Of a stretch of 64,000 nucleotides of DNA, positions 48,201 through 57,659 are shown in pieces. The notes beneath the pieces are model-generated. The model ran no database searches, had not been told where the DNA came from, and saw nothing but the letters and a program-made list of their open reading frames with translations. The DNA is taken from assembly GCA_902523065.1 (NCBI GenBank), contig CABYXZ010000001.1, forward strand, positions 327,540 to 391,539, given 5' to 3'. Source of the stretch: an uncultured Marinoscillum sp. GTDB lineage: Bacteria; Bacteroidota; Bacteroidia; Cytophagales; MED-G16. The translations under genes were made by a program, and so were the position numbers. The first letter of the stretch is position 1, and each line of letters starts with the position of its first letter.

Positions 48201-49093
48201 CCAAAAGTAACGTTTGTGTTTGCATTAACATTTAGCCATTTGTTTGAAACAAACTTACCGTTAATATGATGAGCCGTGTTAGCTTTCGTATTTGGATTAG
48301 AGAACGATAACGTAGCGGTAGTGTTTGTTAATGATGAATTAAAAAATATTTTTGCTCTTGCGCCATTTGTTGCAAATGATTTACCTTGAGTATCGGTTGT
48401 GTTAATTATAACTGGAAGCTGAAAGTCAACAGACGAATCGTCACCGTTGGCTTGAACCGGTTGCCCAACATTACCATTACCTGTTATAGTAAGAGATTTT
48501 TGAGGTGAAACGGTAATTTTACCTACCATATTTTTGTGATAGGTACAAATGTAATAATATGTTCCAGCAGCAACTCCAGTTAAATCCCATGTGATAGTAT
48601 CTCCATTCGTTCCGTTGTTAGTCACTCCAGAAACTAATTTACTTGCGTCGTAAAATCCAGAACTTGAAAGTTCAGAAACAATCGCAAATGGATGTGTTGC
48701 AAGAGTATTACTTGTAGCGTCGAATACTAACTTATCTCCAACATTGACAGATATATCAGGATCATTCTGGTTACTAAATGATAATTCAGAGCTGTTAAAT
48801 ATATAATTTGCATTACCTGATGCTGTTAGTCCAACATTAAATGTTCTACTACTTTTAATGACTATTCCTTTCCTTGCAGCAATTACTTGCTTTACAGTAT
48901 AATCATTATCAAGAATTAAAACTCCCTTGACTGTCTGTATCTTAATTTTATCAGTTGATATTGGAACTGAACCACCAACCCAATTTGCTGAATTTGAAAA
49001 TAGGCTGTCTCCCCCAGCATTGTTAAATACCTTTTGAGCATTAACAACCAGCGATGCAATACTAAGAATAAATAGTAGAAATAGATTTTTCAT
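45290..49093 (-). CDS. Large T9SS cargo protein with cupredoxin-like domain
   Basis: A 1267-residue exported protein (signal peptide ending near VVNAQ). It holds three copies of a module that starts near residue 21, 470 and 795 with variants of FTNAGGDMLWSNVNNW and ends in long beta-helix-like stretches. Residues about 95-197 contain a blue-copper-like domain with H134, C183, H186 and M189 (YYYICTYHKNMVGKI). Residues about 1117-1180 are calcium-binding thrombospondin type 3 repeats (DSDGDGV, DLCPNT). The last ~85 residues are a type A T9SS sorting domain (VYPIPADN to KVLIKR). It starts seven bases after tonB on the sprA strand. Its role is unknown; surface adhesion or redox activity are candidates. 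Confidence 0.88.
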   Translation of the reverse strand: MKNLFLLFILSIASLVVNAQKVFNNAGGDSLFSNSANWVGGSVPISTDKIKIQTVKGVLILDNDYTVKQVIAARKGIVIKSSRTFNVGLTASGNANYIFNSSELSFSNQNDPDISVNVGDKLVFDATSNTLATHPFAIVSELSSSGFYDASKLVSGVTNNGTNGDTITWDLTGVAAGTYYYICTYHKNMVGKITVSPQKSLTITGNGNVGQPVQANGDDSSVDFQLPVIINTTDTQGKSFATNGARAKIFFNSSLTNTTATLSFSNPNTKANTAHHINGKFVSNKWLNVNANTNVTFGENSDFTEHASALRFIGNAGNGKLTVSSAKNKFKTSGTKIIVNTGGNMTINSEDILKSTIQVDSDKTLNLTINSNQSNAGLITMADSAKINLSIDPSVTSIAFADNSSSSWGNGKIIITGFKDDVISFGNNASGLTTSQLSKLDIGETALEIDASGKIKSEAPPEVSVSTFTNGGGDKLWSNPLNWNNGIPNVSTAKVTLNDSLILDKDVTVAQIKLANINKDVAVISSNNALLTLTGSGVTQPVQNNAPDRSLTFDIKVDLTSNDLETIQINGGGTASINFGSNSELSLASTTKFVGKLNRSFSFNGTLIGAGAFQVGDDTNITFGTNSDNLGYTGEFKYLGANALITANTKAEGTFISNGVFISPGAASNPKLILNGVNIFKGDINISDKDFTILFNANQGSVGELTMGSGNLNLSLDASVSEVAFTDNSSSNWGSGKVVISGFKDNVISFGSSSSGITPEQLNKIDIGGTEVVINNSGKIAGKVISQSTFTNAGGDMLWSNVNNWSNGIPNISSAKVILNDSLIIDKNVEIAQIKLPGGFGSVHVSSIDNKSLTLNGTGVNAVIQNNGSNVDLRFELDVKIRSNDSIEAIQVNAGGSSRIIFRKGSSLDSDRLISITAGGDKYVMINDILSSSGLFGGGVTVMPGSKLVFGENASNKDYMTYFTLLGNAELISRIPEEDFFVKSDFYIKSLDTNNKGLPNVVTVENGYTMRGSLKVDSVDLILNLNASQHMEVIELTSGNLILNFDSAAEFPEVTFLHDGLYSSNNSNRFIINGFREKVFRFGSDSTGLSSEKLALIMADSSSVGIDGQGYLYIIMDSDGDGVIDSKDLCPNTPEGESVDSDGCSSSQKDSDGDGVTDNLDACPNTSAGATVDSSGCEIPLSIELSNSINKVYPIPADNLVTIELQENLEVIDINVVGINGVTNNKLPFAKRRNRLDVKVSNLSDGIYIMNITTNKDIQKVKVLIKR

Positions 49094-49100
49094 TGGTAAA

Positions 49101-49775
49101 CTAGCCCAATTTAAAAGTGATTGGTAGAATCATTCTAACCCTTACAGGTCTGCCTCTCTGCTTTCCTGGAGACCATTTTTTTGCTCTAGATATAACCCTT
49201 ACTGCTTCCTCGTCACAACCAGCACCAATACCTTTTATAGCTTGAACATCAGTCAGCGTACCGTCTTTACCAACCACAAACTGAACAAATACCTTACCCT
49301 CAATACCCATCCTTCTTGCTTGAGCAGGGTATCTAAGAGAAGTAGCTACATACTTGTAAAATGCACTCATTCCTCCAGGAGGGGTTGGCTGATCCTCAAC
49401 TATTGTGAAAATTTCATCAACTTCTTCTTCTTCTGGAGCTTCTTCAAAAACAATTTCTTCTATGACAGTTTCCTCTGTAATCTCAACGTCAATTTCGATC
49501 TCTATCTCCTCCTCTATCTCCTCCTCGTCAGGTACCTCTATAATTTCAGGTTGCTGAATAACAGGTGGCGGAGGGGGTGGTTGTTCTGTGGGCGGAATTT
49601 CCATTAAATCCTCGAAGTCGTCATCAATAGAGCCAAGATCCATAGCTGCACCTCTGTCGTAGGATCTCCACTCAAAGGCAGCAATAACCAAGATAAGGCT
49701 TATACAAAGACCAATATTTAGAAACAGACCACTTCTTCTTTCTAAATCAGCTTCAGGATTTTTCTTTATTTCCAT
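49101..49775 (-). CDS. tonB: Energy transducer TonB
   Basis: A 224-residue protein with one N-terminal membrane helix (about 20-36), a proline patch TEQPPPPPPVIQQP, a very acidic stretch (about 80-120, nearly all Glu, Ile and Asp), and the TonB C-terminal domain (about 135-224; GIEGKVFVQFVVGKDG and a final PITFKLG). It passes proton-motive energy to SusC-type transporters. The acidic linker replaces the usual lysine/proline-rich spacer. Downstream of vanZ by 24 bases. Confidence 0.93.
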   Translation of the reverse strand: MEIKKNPEADLERRSGLFLNIGLCISLILVIAAFEWRSYDRGAAMDLGSIDDDFEDLMEIPPTEQPPPPPPVIQQPEIIEVPDEEEIEEEIEIEIDVEITEETVIEEIVFEEAPEEEEVDEIFTIVEDQPTPPGGMSAFYKYVATSLRYPAQARRMGIEGKVFVQFVVGKDGTLTDVQAIKGIGAGCDEEAVRVISRAKKWSPGKQRGRPVRVRMILPITFKLG

Positions 49776-49799
49776 ATCTCTAATATAACTAATTGATAT

Positions 49800-50174
49800 C
49801 TATTTATTAAAAAATTTTACACAAAATACACCTGATAAGACTCCGATTATGTTGGTAATTAAGTCATAATAGTCAAAGGTTCTAAAAGGTATATATAGTT
49901 GTTGAACCTCCACAATAATACCTAAAGAGAACAAAATTATAATTATGAAAACTATAATTTGGAAACTAAAGTATCCTCTAAATAAATAGATTGCCTGTGA
50001 TAGTGTAAAAGACTGAACAAAAAAAAGAATAAAGTGTGTAAGCTTGTCAAGGTGTCTAAATTTTGAGTATGTATTACCATCTGGTTGATAATAAAGAAGA
50101 AGATATAGTATAAACAGGAACCAGGTTAGGGTCAAAAAAAGATAAACAAAAAAACTAACCGGTAATTTTTTCAT
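49800..50174 (-). CDS. VanZ-family membrane protein
   Basis: 124 residues if started at ATG 50174 (MKKLPVSFF); the frame continues 28 codons upstream, but those overlap gcvH and add nothing family-like. Three to four hydrophobic helices, with KLTHFILFF and [21 protein letters not shown] matching the VanZ family. The 5' end overlaps gcvH by 20 bases. A VanZ gene between gcvH and tonB near sprA is a common Bacteroidota order. Function unclear. Confidence 0.85.
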   Translation of the reverse strand: MKKLPVSFFVYLFLTLTWFLFILYLLLYYQPDGNTYSKFRHLDKLTHFILFFVQSFTLSQAIYLFRGYFSFQIIVFIIIILFSLGIIVEVQQLYIPFRTFDYYDLITNIIGVLSGVFCVKFFNK

Positions 50175-50529
50175 ATGCGGCAAGGTCAAGTAGCTCATCA
50201 ACTTGAGAAGGATTATCAAGCTTAATTTTAACCATCCAACCTTCACCATAAGGATCATTATTTACTAGTTCAGGCTCAGACTCTAGCTTGTCATTAACTT
50301 CAACTACTACACCGTCAACTGGCATAAATAAGTCAGATACAGTTTTTACTGCCTCAATAGTTCCAAAAACATTTCCCATTTGGACTGACTCGTCCAGGGT
50401 TTCAATTTCAACATATACTATATCTCCAAGTTCACCCTGAGCAAAATTAGTAATACCAACGAATGCATGCTCTCCGTCTACTCTAATCCACTCATGATCT
50501 TGAGTATATTTTAAATGTTTTTGATCCAT
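50155..50529 (-). CDS. gcvH: Glycine cleavage system H protein
   Basis: A 124-residue lipoyl carrier. [17 protein letters not shown] (11-27) and the lipoylation site K62 in [18 protein letters not shown] are standard. The C-terminal [10 protein letters not shown] is also typical. It shuttles the aminomethyl group among the P, T and L proteins, none of which are in the window. It follows sprA by 44 bases. Confidence 0.97.
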   Translation of the reverse strand: MDQKHLKYTQDHEWIRVDGEHAFVGITNFAQGELGDIVYVEIETLDESVQMGNVFGTIEAVKTVSDLFMPVDGVVVEVNDKLESEPELVNNDPYGEGWMVKIKLDNPSQVDELLDLAAYEKITG

Positions 50530-50573
50530 TCAACGAATATAGTGAATGAAAATTTGATATGAAAATAATGATA

Positions 50574-53500
50574 TTACTGATTTAAACTTAACCTTAATCT
50601 TGCACCAAAACTTGTTGAATATCTAGGAAAAGAGTTTGAAACGGTTGGTTTATTCACAACTCTATCATAGTATATTACTAAATTCATTCTATCGTTTACT
50701 GTATAATTAATATTAGGTCTTAATTGAAAGTTATAGTTTCCATTTGTAATAACACTCTCATCATCTATTTTCCTTTGTATTGTCTTTGTATTTCTTATTG
50801 TAAAATTCAATCTAAATTCAATCTCGTTATCTAGAATTAAAGTGTTTCCTTGATACTTAAAAGGAAGCCTGAGTTTATCTCTTGTATATCCAAAATCAAT
50901 TGTGAAATCAGAATTTCTCATTTCGTTAACCTGTGAATTTGATAAATTAAGCATAATATTTCTATCCTTTTTATAATCTACTCTCGCATTTAAATTGTTT
51001 TTTGTTCTTATATTCAAACCAATAAGTGGAGCAAATCTTTCTATTATTCTTACTTGATTAATAATGTAAAATGGTATCAATCCATTTTCAGTTTGTTGTG
51101 ACGCTAGCGGATAATTCATTAAAGAATTTGAAAAGTCAAGATTATCTTGATACAACAAGGAATTTGAAAACTCACCAACTGAGTACGTACTTTGATAAGA
51201 ATGTGTGAGAGTTATAGTAGAGAAAATTTCACTTAAAGACTTAATTTTACTAAGTCCAGAAAAGTCTACTCTCCAATTTGGAATTGGTATTTTAGGAAAG
51301 GGCTTTAATGAAAATGTTGAAGCGTTAGAACCAGAATAGGCTGAGATAAATGCTGGAATTAAAACATCTTGGGAATTAAGTCCATATTCTCCGGAAGAAT
51401 TCAGACTATTTAATCTCGACCTTATAACCTCTCTATTTTCAACAAACCTTAAAAATGTAGATGAATTCTTCGAGTTGTCATCATCAACAAATGCAGTCTT
51501 AATAGCTAAAAATGATAAAGAAAAGTTACCTCCCCTTGTAGGAGTCAATGAAACATAATTATTATCTGCAGAATTATATCTAAAAATCTCTTGAAAGTTT
51601 TCAGAAACAATTCTCTTTGCATCCAACTGTATTCTAAATCCATTAATAGGTTCAAGACTACTTCTAAATTGAAAATTATGATTTCTTGTTTGTAAAAAAG
51701 GTGTGTTTAAAAAATCATTTTTAACTAACCATCCATTAGCTGCCGCTCTTTTTCTTATGCTTGCATCTTGTGACCCAAATACAAAATCCCAACCAGGTGA
51801 ATTTGTAACATTATTTTGACCAAATAATCCAGGAGAATCTATTATACCTGACATGGCTGTTCTCTCACTGACATTATAAGTTAAGTTAATTGACTTTAAA
51901 GACATTATCATCTTCATAATTCCATCAAAAACCCTAGACTGGAATACAGTACCAGTGGAATCTTTTTCTTTAAACTTTTTAGTATAATTTTTAAAAATTG
52001 GAATTTTATCATAAAGTTTATTTATATCAAGCTTAGTTGTAAGTGCATATTCCCTGGCATTTTCAACAATATTCCCAAGTGTATCAGACTGCTGATAAGA
52101 ACCCGCAGACCATAAATATCTGGAAGAATATTTTGCTGTAGAATTAACCCAATCAAGCAGAAGTATCTTATCTATTGGAAGTTTATAATTTACAGATGCT
52201 GACTGATTAAAATTTTTTGTTCTACCAAATCGTTTCAAGTTATAATACATACTGTCAAGTTTTTCTTGAGTATCTAGGGCTCCCTCGGGTTCATCAACCA
52301 CAGAGTTATCCATAACATTAAAATCTATATTCATACTATTAAATATGTTCCACTGAAAACCATATGACTTGTTTAATGAAAAATATTTCTCAAAAATTGG
52401 ATCTACACCTTCTGTAGTCAGATCTGAGTTTCTGTATTGAGTTTTGTTAAAGGATCTATTCAAATCACCCCTGATATTTATATTTGAAGGAAGCGGATTG
52501 AAATTTATGTCTTTAATTAATTTCAGAATCTTTGAATCAAAAAAACTCACATTTTTAAACGGCTGAAGTGATAACGATTTCGGAGAAAAGTTATAAGATA
52601 TATTTCCTCTGTGTTCTTTTGTCTCCAAAGTCTGAGTGGTAACGTTAGAACTTTTTCTCTCACTGTAAGAAAAACTAGTTGAAAAATTTTCAATATCCCA
52701 AAAGTCAACCCTTGATTCAGAGTTCACCCTTTCCTTTCTAACATTAGCAAGACTTATAGATTTAGATTCTATTCTCTCCTCTGTCAACTTTTTATAGTCC
52801 TCTCTTTCTCTTCTTGTATCAAAAGAATTGATTGCCGCATTAAGAGGTATATCCTTATCTAGGGGATCATACTTAGGAGTTACCACAGTTTTTGAAGTGG
52901 AAATATATAAAGGCAATTTAACGCCTGATTTTGATGGAAGGAATTTATCCAAATTTAAATTTGCTGATGCATCATATTGCATGGTCTCCTCTCTTGTTCG
53001 TTCTGAAATTCTTTGTTGGATAGATCCAAATCCAACTGATGTATATCTGGCAGATGATGAAATAGTTCCAAAGTCTGATAACTTCATATTTAAACTTGCA
53101 TTTGCTGCCCAACCTTTAGTCTTGTCAAAATCTGTAAGTCTTAGCTCGTTAAACCATAGACAAGCAGATTTGGATGATCTGTCTTGACTTATAGGATTTT
53201 TAACTCCAATCATAAAATTTAAAACCGAACTAAGTGAGGGTCTTCCAACAATTCTAAAAACATATTTGCCGTTTCTTGAGATCTTTGAGTATGGTATTGA
53301 TATATCCTGAGACTCCCTATTTCTTTCTGATTTTAGAGCAAGAAGCTCCTCAATGAATACATTAATTTCATTTTCTTCAGGCCATATTGCTCTTGCTATA
53401 TTAGAACCATTTTGATTTAATAGTGATGGCCTAGTAACCTTAAGTGGCAACTCAATCTCATAATAATTATTTTCGTAATCACTCCCGAACCTTAGAAAAG

Positions 53501-56500
53501 CACTTATCTCATCATCTGAAAGAATATCTCCATCATTTGGCTCGGCATGGATAAACATCTTAATTCTCCCATAATTAATTAAATCAAAATTAGATTCTTT
53601 AAAAACTGCTTTGGCATCACCATCTGACAAATCATTGAAACATAATTGGAGTGACTGTTCATTAGTTCTTCTCTGTACAATAGTAGTGTTATCAATATCT
53701 CTTGGAATTCCTGGGGGAACAACATAAGGTGATTTAGTATCAGAACCAATACTATTTTCTTCGATACTTACTACTGAAATTTGCATATCAGAGTCAGAAA
53801 TCTCATTAACTTCATTTAATCCAGATTGATATAGATTGCTGTCATACTTTCTCCATTGACTACCAACCATTTGAAATTTTGCAAACCTTAACACAACAGG
53901 CTCATCCCAGTCGGTCAGATAAGTACGAATAAACCTTATAGTTTTAAAGTCAGATATATTACCATGAACCCTATCAGGATTTCTGATTGGAATTCTAAAC
54001 TGGTACCATGTAGCATTACCTGATTGATCAATTATTTTATCAACTATATTATTTTGGCCAATATTCATAGAGCCCGGTCTAAGGTCTAACTCGTACTCAT
54101 AGTAACTTTCAAGGTCCGATAGAGTATTATCTTCATTTAAATCTTCATTTTCTGGAAATGGGGAACCTTGAGAAGAAAAATTGGTATTTGATGTTAGAGG
54201 AGTATTTCCCTCCATACCATTAAAATTTTTATATCTCTCAAGTATTTTTTTATTATTTACATCTAAATTTTCACCTAAATAATACTGGAAATTATCTGCA
54301 GAAACATCTGATAGTATTCTTTCATTTGCCTCAGATGTAAGCGTTAATTTATCGATAAAGTTTTGTTGAAAATAATCAACTTCATTTGCATCTTTTAAAC
54401 CATCTAAACCAATATCTTGATTTTCTCTCGAATTGTTATCATTCTCAAAAAATTTGGTAAGGTATTGTTTTGATGTAACCCTTCCCCACTCATTAAACTT
54501 AATACCTGAATCAGAATAATCAGAAGATAAACCATTTTCAAATGCATGAATATTGTCTTTCATCAAATCTTCTGAAACATTACCTAAATTAAATATTAGT
54601 TTTCCTCCAGTTGTATTATTATTATTAAAAATTCCATCAAGAACTTTACCATTTTCACCATCAATAAATGGATCCATCATCCAAAATTCAATGTACTGCA
54701 CATTTGTCCTATCAAAATCTGTATCATTAGAAATACTTCTTGTGATTGCACCAAAATTAGTAGCTGGATTTTTAAGTAAACCCGATGAAGTTAAATCTGG
54801 ATTATAATTATATTGACCCCTCTCACTTGGGAAGTATGCAATATCAAATATTGGTAGATTAGTATTTATAAGTTGTCTATCCTGCTGCCTAAAAATATCT
54901 TGAGGTGATACGGCCTTTGTATAATTGTTTTCTAAATCGTCTAATGTTAAATTTCTTGGTTTTTGAGCTCCACCATTTAAATAGAATATGTTGTCAATGG
55001 TATACCATGCAATTTTTGCTCTTTTAAATGAATAGCCTAAATTATTACTTGTAATAGAACTTTTATCGAATCTATCGTTTGATGTTTCGGGGGTAGACCC
55101 TAACTTCCAAGAAAGATTTGACCCCCCTATAGAAATAGGAATCACAGCACTTTCAAAATCATCAATGTATGTTATTCCTTCTCCATTAATCATATTTGAT
55201 GTTCCAGGCACAATTTGAGCAAACTCTGTACTCAAATTAATATTAGACATCTCCCTAGTTCCTAGTAAGGGAATAGCGTTAATAACCTTTGTTATTAATT
55301 CACTTTCCCTATTAATGTTAAAATCAAATCCATACTTAGTATTTTTAACAGGTTCATTTCCAACGCTAAATCTTGTTATACCACCAGGCCTCTCATTTAA
55401 ATGAAAGACCGTAAATCCAAGATTAATATTCTCATCGAATTCATACTCTGCTCTTGCGCCTGACAACCACTTAGTTTGAAAATTGAATAAATCAGCTTTT
55501 TCAAATGATACATTAATTTCCTGTCCTGAACTTAGAATTGCAGGATTTAATATTCTGACACTACCCAAACTATAATTAACAGTGTAATCTGTACCCTCTA
55601 CTAACTGCAAATTTCCTGCGGTAACTACTACTGAGTTTTCAGATATTCCAAGTCCTGGTAAATTTATCTCGCTTCCAGAACCTGAAGAAACTGTTCCTAC
55701 AATAAAAAATTTATTTTTAGATAGTACCTTCTCTGCCTCGTCCTGAGTCATTTCATATAACTCGCTATATACATATCTCTCTGATAAATCAGTTTCTGAG
55801 TTTGTCTGAAAATAGGAATCTAGAGTTGAGCCAAAAGGCTCAAGAACAGGAAAGATAATATTTCCTCTATCTGTATTTATAGTAAATCCTTCAACAAAGT
55901 CAAAATTTCCATCATATTGAGGGTCATTATTTGAATTTAATCTATCCAAGCCAAGAAGTCTAATAAGAGGTTTATCCCTTGTTAAGGTTCCCTCATTTAA
56001 ACTAGGATTATTAAATCCTACAGCGTCATCTCTGTAATTTATTCTCAGTTCAAAGTTTTCACTTTCAATTCTTGTTGCATTTAAATTATATATATTTTTC
56101 ATCATCAAATCCCAGGTTGGAATTGAAACATTAATACTTGAAGGTCTTAAAAGCTTTAAAAAAATAACCTCACTTTCATTTCTATTCTGATAATCCTCTG
56201 TCAGCTCTCCAACTTTATATCTATTACCATTGTATGTATACTCGTATGAAACTGCTAAAACTTCATCATTTTGAAGTCTTCGAAGTAATGATATATATCC
56301 TAAATTTTTATTAATTTCATACTCATCTGAATTAAGTTTCCTAGCTGATGTTACCTTCTCGTAATCAACTGACTTATTAAAAACAAACTGTGTTGAAAGA
56401 GTATTGTCGACTTTGTCAATATCTCTCAAAGAACCATTAGAGGATAGATTTTCGAAAAGTAAATTAGCACCATTATCATTTGGACCATTTGTCCCAGAAC

Positions 56501-57641
56501 CTATTTGGGGATTACCTTGCTTTAACAAAACTCTTCCTTCACCTAAATCAGTAAATGCAGCAAAATTCCTTAAAGACTCAGAATTATTTGTTCTATTTAA
56601 GATATATACTTCAACCCTGTTTATATTCACTCCTGAGGTAACTAATGGTAAAGATCTCAACCACCTCTCATAATTATCTCTAAAAAAGTGTCCTAGAAAG
56701 TAATGTCTATTTCTATCATAACCAGAACCTATAATCTCAAATTCTCTCCCCTGAAATCCATTATCTATTTTGATGGATTCTGCTTTTCCTTGTTGTCTAG
56801 AAAGAATACCAGTGACACTTAGTCTTCCAAACTGTAATTGGGTCTTAAGACCAAACAAACTCTGAGCTCCCCTAAGAAGACTATTCTTCACAGGCATACT
56901 AACATTTCCTACCTCAATTTTTCTAACTATCTCTTCATCAAATCCTGTATAGTCTAATTTTAAATTATTCTGGAAATCGAATGTGTTGTTGTTATCGAAG
57001 TTTGCAGTAATTTTTAATTTTTCTCCAACTTTTCCGTTTATGTTTAGATTAATTTGCTGATCGTAATTAAAGCCACCATTTCTTTGTTGCCTTATTGGGA
57101 TAGATGGATTCTCTACCTTCTGGAATCTTCCACCAAAATCTAAATTAACAAATCCATTTACCTGTAAATCAATAAAGTTTCCGCCGAAAATTCTATCCAA
57201 AGACTCAGGAATGTAAATCTTTGGGATCAATCTTCCACTTTTTAAGGTACTCTCCCCATCTAAACTTAATGATTTATCTCTAAAATATTCTTTGACCTGT
57301 TTTCTTGTATTAAACTTATCATAACTATTAAAAGGAATTGATATAGATGGCCTATAATTTAACGATCCTATTTTTTCTTCTAAATAAAATACGCCAGAAG
57401 TATCGTATTTTGAATAGAGTTTAATCAAACTCGAATTTATATTATAAGCATTATTTGAAAAAAGAGAAGAAAACGGGTCTGAAAATCTATCCTTTAATTG
57501 ATATGTTGTGAAGTTTGTAGGGGAATAAATCGTATCAATCTCGTTATTAATTGAGTCAACATTATTTTGTGCAAATAAAAACGAGCAGTTGCTAGATGCT
57601 ATGATCAAAAAAAATATATAAAAATATCTTGCTTGTCTCAA
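50574..57641 (-). CDS. sprA: T9SS outer-membrane translocon SprA (Sov)
   Basis: A 2355-residue protein, the length expected for SprA. It forms the very large beta-barrel through which T9SS cargo crosses the outer membrane. A signal peptide ends near LFAQ. Near the start are PKIYIPESLDRIFGGNFIDL and VNGFVNLDFGG, then long beta-rich stretches with RGAQSLFGLKTQLQFGRLSV; the C-terminus is a run of amphipathic strands ending LRLSLNQ. The gene lies between ruvA (18 bases upstream) and gcvH. No frame break is visible. It serves the two cargo proteins of the window and cooperates with PorV and PorU at 28052-32598. Confidence 0.96.
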   Translation of the reverse strand: MRQARYFYIFFLIIASSNCSFLFAQNNVDSINNEIDTIYSPTNFTTYQLKDRFSDPFSSLFSNNAYNINSSLIKLYSKYDTSGVFYLEEKIGSLNYRPSISIPFNSYDKFNTRKQVKEYFRDKSLSLDGESTLKSGRLIPKIYIPESLDRIFGGNFIDLQVNGFVNLDFGGRFQKVENPSIPIRQQRNGGFNYDQQINLNINGKVGEKLKITANFDNNNTFDFQNNLKLDYTGFDEEIVRKIEVGNVSMPVKNSLLRGAQSLFGLKTQLQFGRLSVTGILSRQQGKAESIKIDNGFQGREFEIIGSGYDRNRHYFLGHFFRDNYERWLRSLPLVTSGVNINRVEVYILNRTNNSESLRNFAAFTDLGEGRVLLKQGNPQIGSGTNGPNDNGANLLFENLSSNGSLRDIDKVDNTLSTQFVFNKSVDYEKVTSARKLNSDEYEINKNLGYISLLRRLQNDEVLAVSYEYTYNGNRYKVGELTEDYQNRNESEVIFLKLLRPSSINVSIPTWDLMMKNIYNLNATRIESENFELRINYRDDAVGFNNPSLNEGTLTRDKPLIRLLGLDRLNSNNDPQYDGNFDFVEGFTINTDRGNIIFPVLEPFGSTLDSYFQTNSETDLSERYVYSELYEMTQDEAEKVLSKNKFFIVGTVSSGSGSEINLPGLGISENSVVVTAGNLQLVEGTDYTVNYSLGSVRILNPAILSSGQEINVSFEKADLFNFQTKWLSGARAEYEFDENINLGFTVFHLNERPGGITRFSVGNEPVKNTKYGFDFNINRESELITKVINAIPLLGTREMSNINLSTEFAQIVPGTSNMINGEGITYIDDFESAVIPISIGGSNLSWKLGSTPETSNDRFDKSSITSNNLGYSFKRAKIAWYTIDNIFYLNGGAQKPRNLTLDDLENNYTKAVSPQDIFRQQDRQLINTNLPIFDIAYFPSERGQYNYNPDLTSSGLLKNPATNFGAITRSISNDTDFDRTNVQYIEFWMMDPFIDGENGKVLDGIFNNNNTTGGKLIFNLGNVSEDLMKDNIHAFENGLSSDYSDSGIKFNEWGRVTSKQYLTKFFENDNNSRENQDIGLDGLKDANEVDYFQQNFIDKLTLTSEANERILSDVSADNFQYYLGENLDVNNKKILERYKNFNGMEGNTPLTSNTNFSSQGSPFPENEDLNEDNTLSDLESYYEYELDLRPGSMNIGQNNIVDKIIDQSGNATWYQFRIPIRNPDRVHGNISDFKTIRFIRTYLTDWDEPVVLRFAKFQMVGSQWRKYDSNLYQSGLNEVNEISDSDMQISVVSIEENSIGSDTKSPYVVPPGIPRDIDNTTIVQRRTNEQSLQLCFNDLSDGDAKAVFKESNFDLINYGRIKMFIHAEPNDGDILSDDEISAFLRFGSDYENNYYEIELPLKVTRPSLLNQNGSNIARAIWPEENEINVFIEELLALKSERNRESQDISIPYSKISRNGKYVFRIVGRPSLSSVLNFMIGVKNPISQDRSSKSACLWFNELRLTDFDKTKGWAANASLNMKLSDFGTISSSARYTSVGFGSIQQRISERTREETMQYDASANLNLDKFLPSKSGVKLPLYISTSKTVVTPKYDPLDKDIPLNAAINSFDTRREREDYKKLTEERIESKSISLANVRKERVNSESRVDFWDIENFSTSFSYSERKSSNVTTQTLETKEHRGNISYNFSPKSLSLQPFKNVSFFDSKILKLIKDINFNPLPSNINIRGDLNRSFNKTQYRNSDLTTEGVDPIFEKYFSLNKSYGFQWNIFNSMNIDFNVMDNSVVDEPEGALDTQEKLDSMYYNLKRFGRTKNFNQSASVNYKLPIDKILLLDWVNSTAKYSSRYLWSAGSYQQSDTLGNIVENAREYALTTKLDINKLYDKIPIFKNYTKKFKEKDSTGTVFQSRVFDGIMKMIMSLKSINLTYNVSERTAMSGIIDSPGLFGQNNVTNSPGWDFVFGSQDASIRKRAAANGWLVKNDFLNTPFLQTRNHNFQFRSSLEPINGFRIQLDAKRIVSENFQEIFRYNSADNNYVSLTPTRGGNFSLSFLAIKTAFVDDDNSKNSSTFLRFVENREVIRSRLNSLNSSGEYGLNSQDVLIPAFISAYSGSNASTFSLKPFPKIPIPNWRVDFSGLSKIKSLSEIFSTITLTHSYQSTYSVGEFSNSLLYQDNLDFSNSLMNYPLASQQTENGLIPFYIINQVRIIERFAPLIGLNIRTKNNLNARVDYKKDRNIMLNLSNSQVNEMRNSDFTIDFGYTRDKLRLPFKYQGNTLILDNEIEFRLNFTIRNTKTIQRKIDDESVITNGNYNFQLRPNINYTVNDRMNLVIYYDRVVNKPTVSNSFPRYSTSFGARLRLSLNQ

Positions 57642-57659
57642 AGTAAAGCTTTTTTTCCA

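Noticed and set aside
49242..49607. 121-residue frame antisense to tonB and similar long frames opposite sprA, porU and the cargo gene
   Set aside because: Their amino-acid makeup mirrors the opposite strand (for example runs of F, L and Y opposite Glu/Lys codons); no family resemblance and no independent spacing.
50175..50258. Longer vanZ start inside gcvH
   Set aside because: The extra residues are the antisense-frame-like readout of gcvH DNA and not part of the VanZ family.
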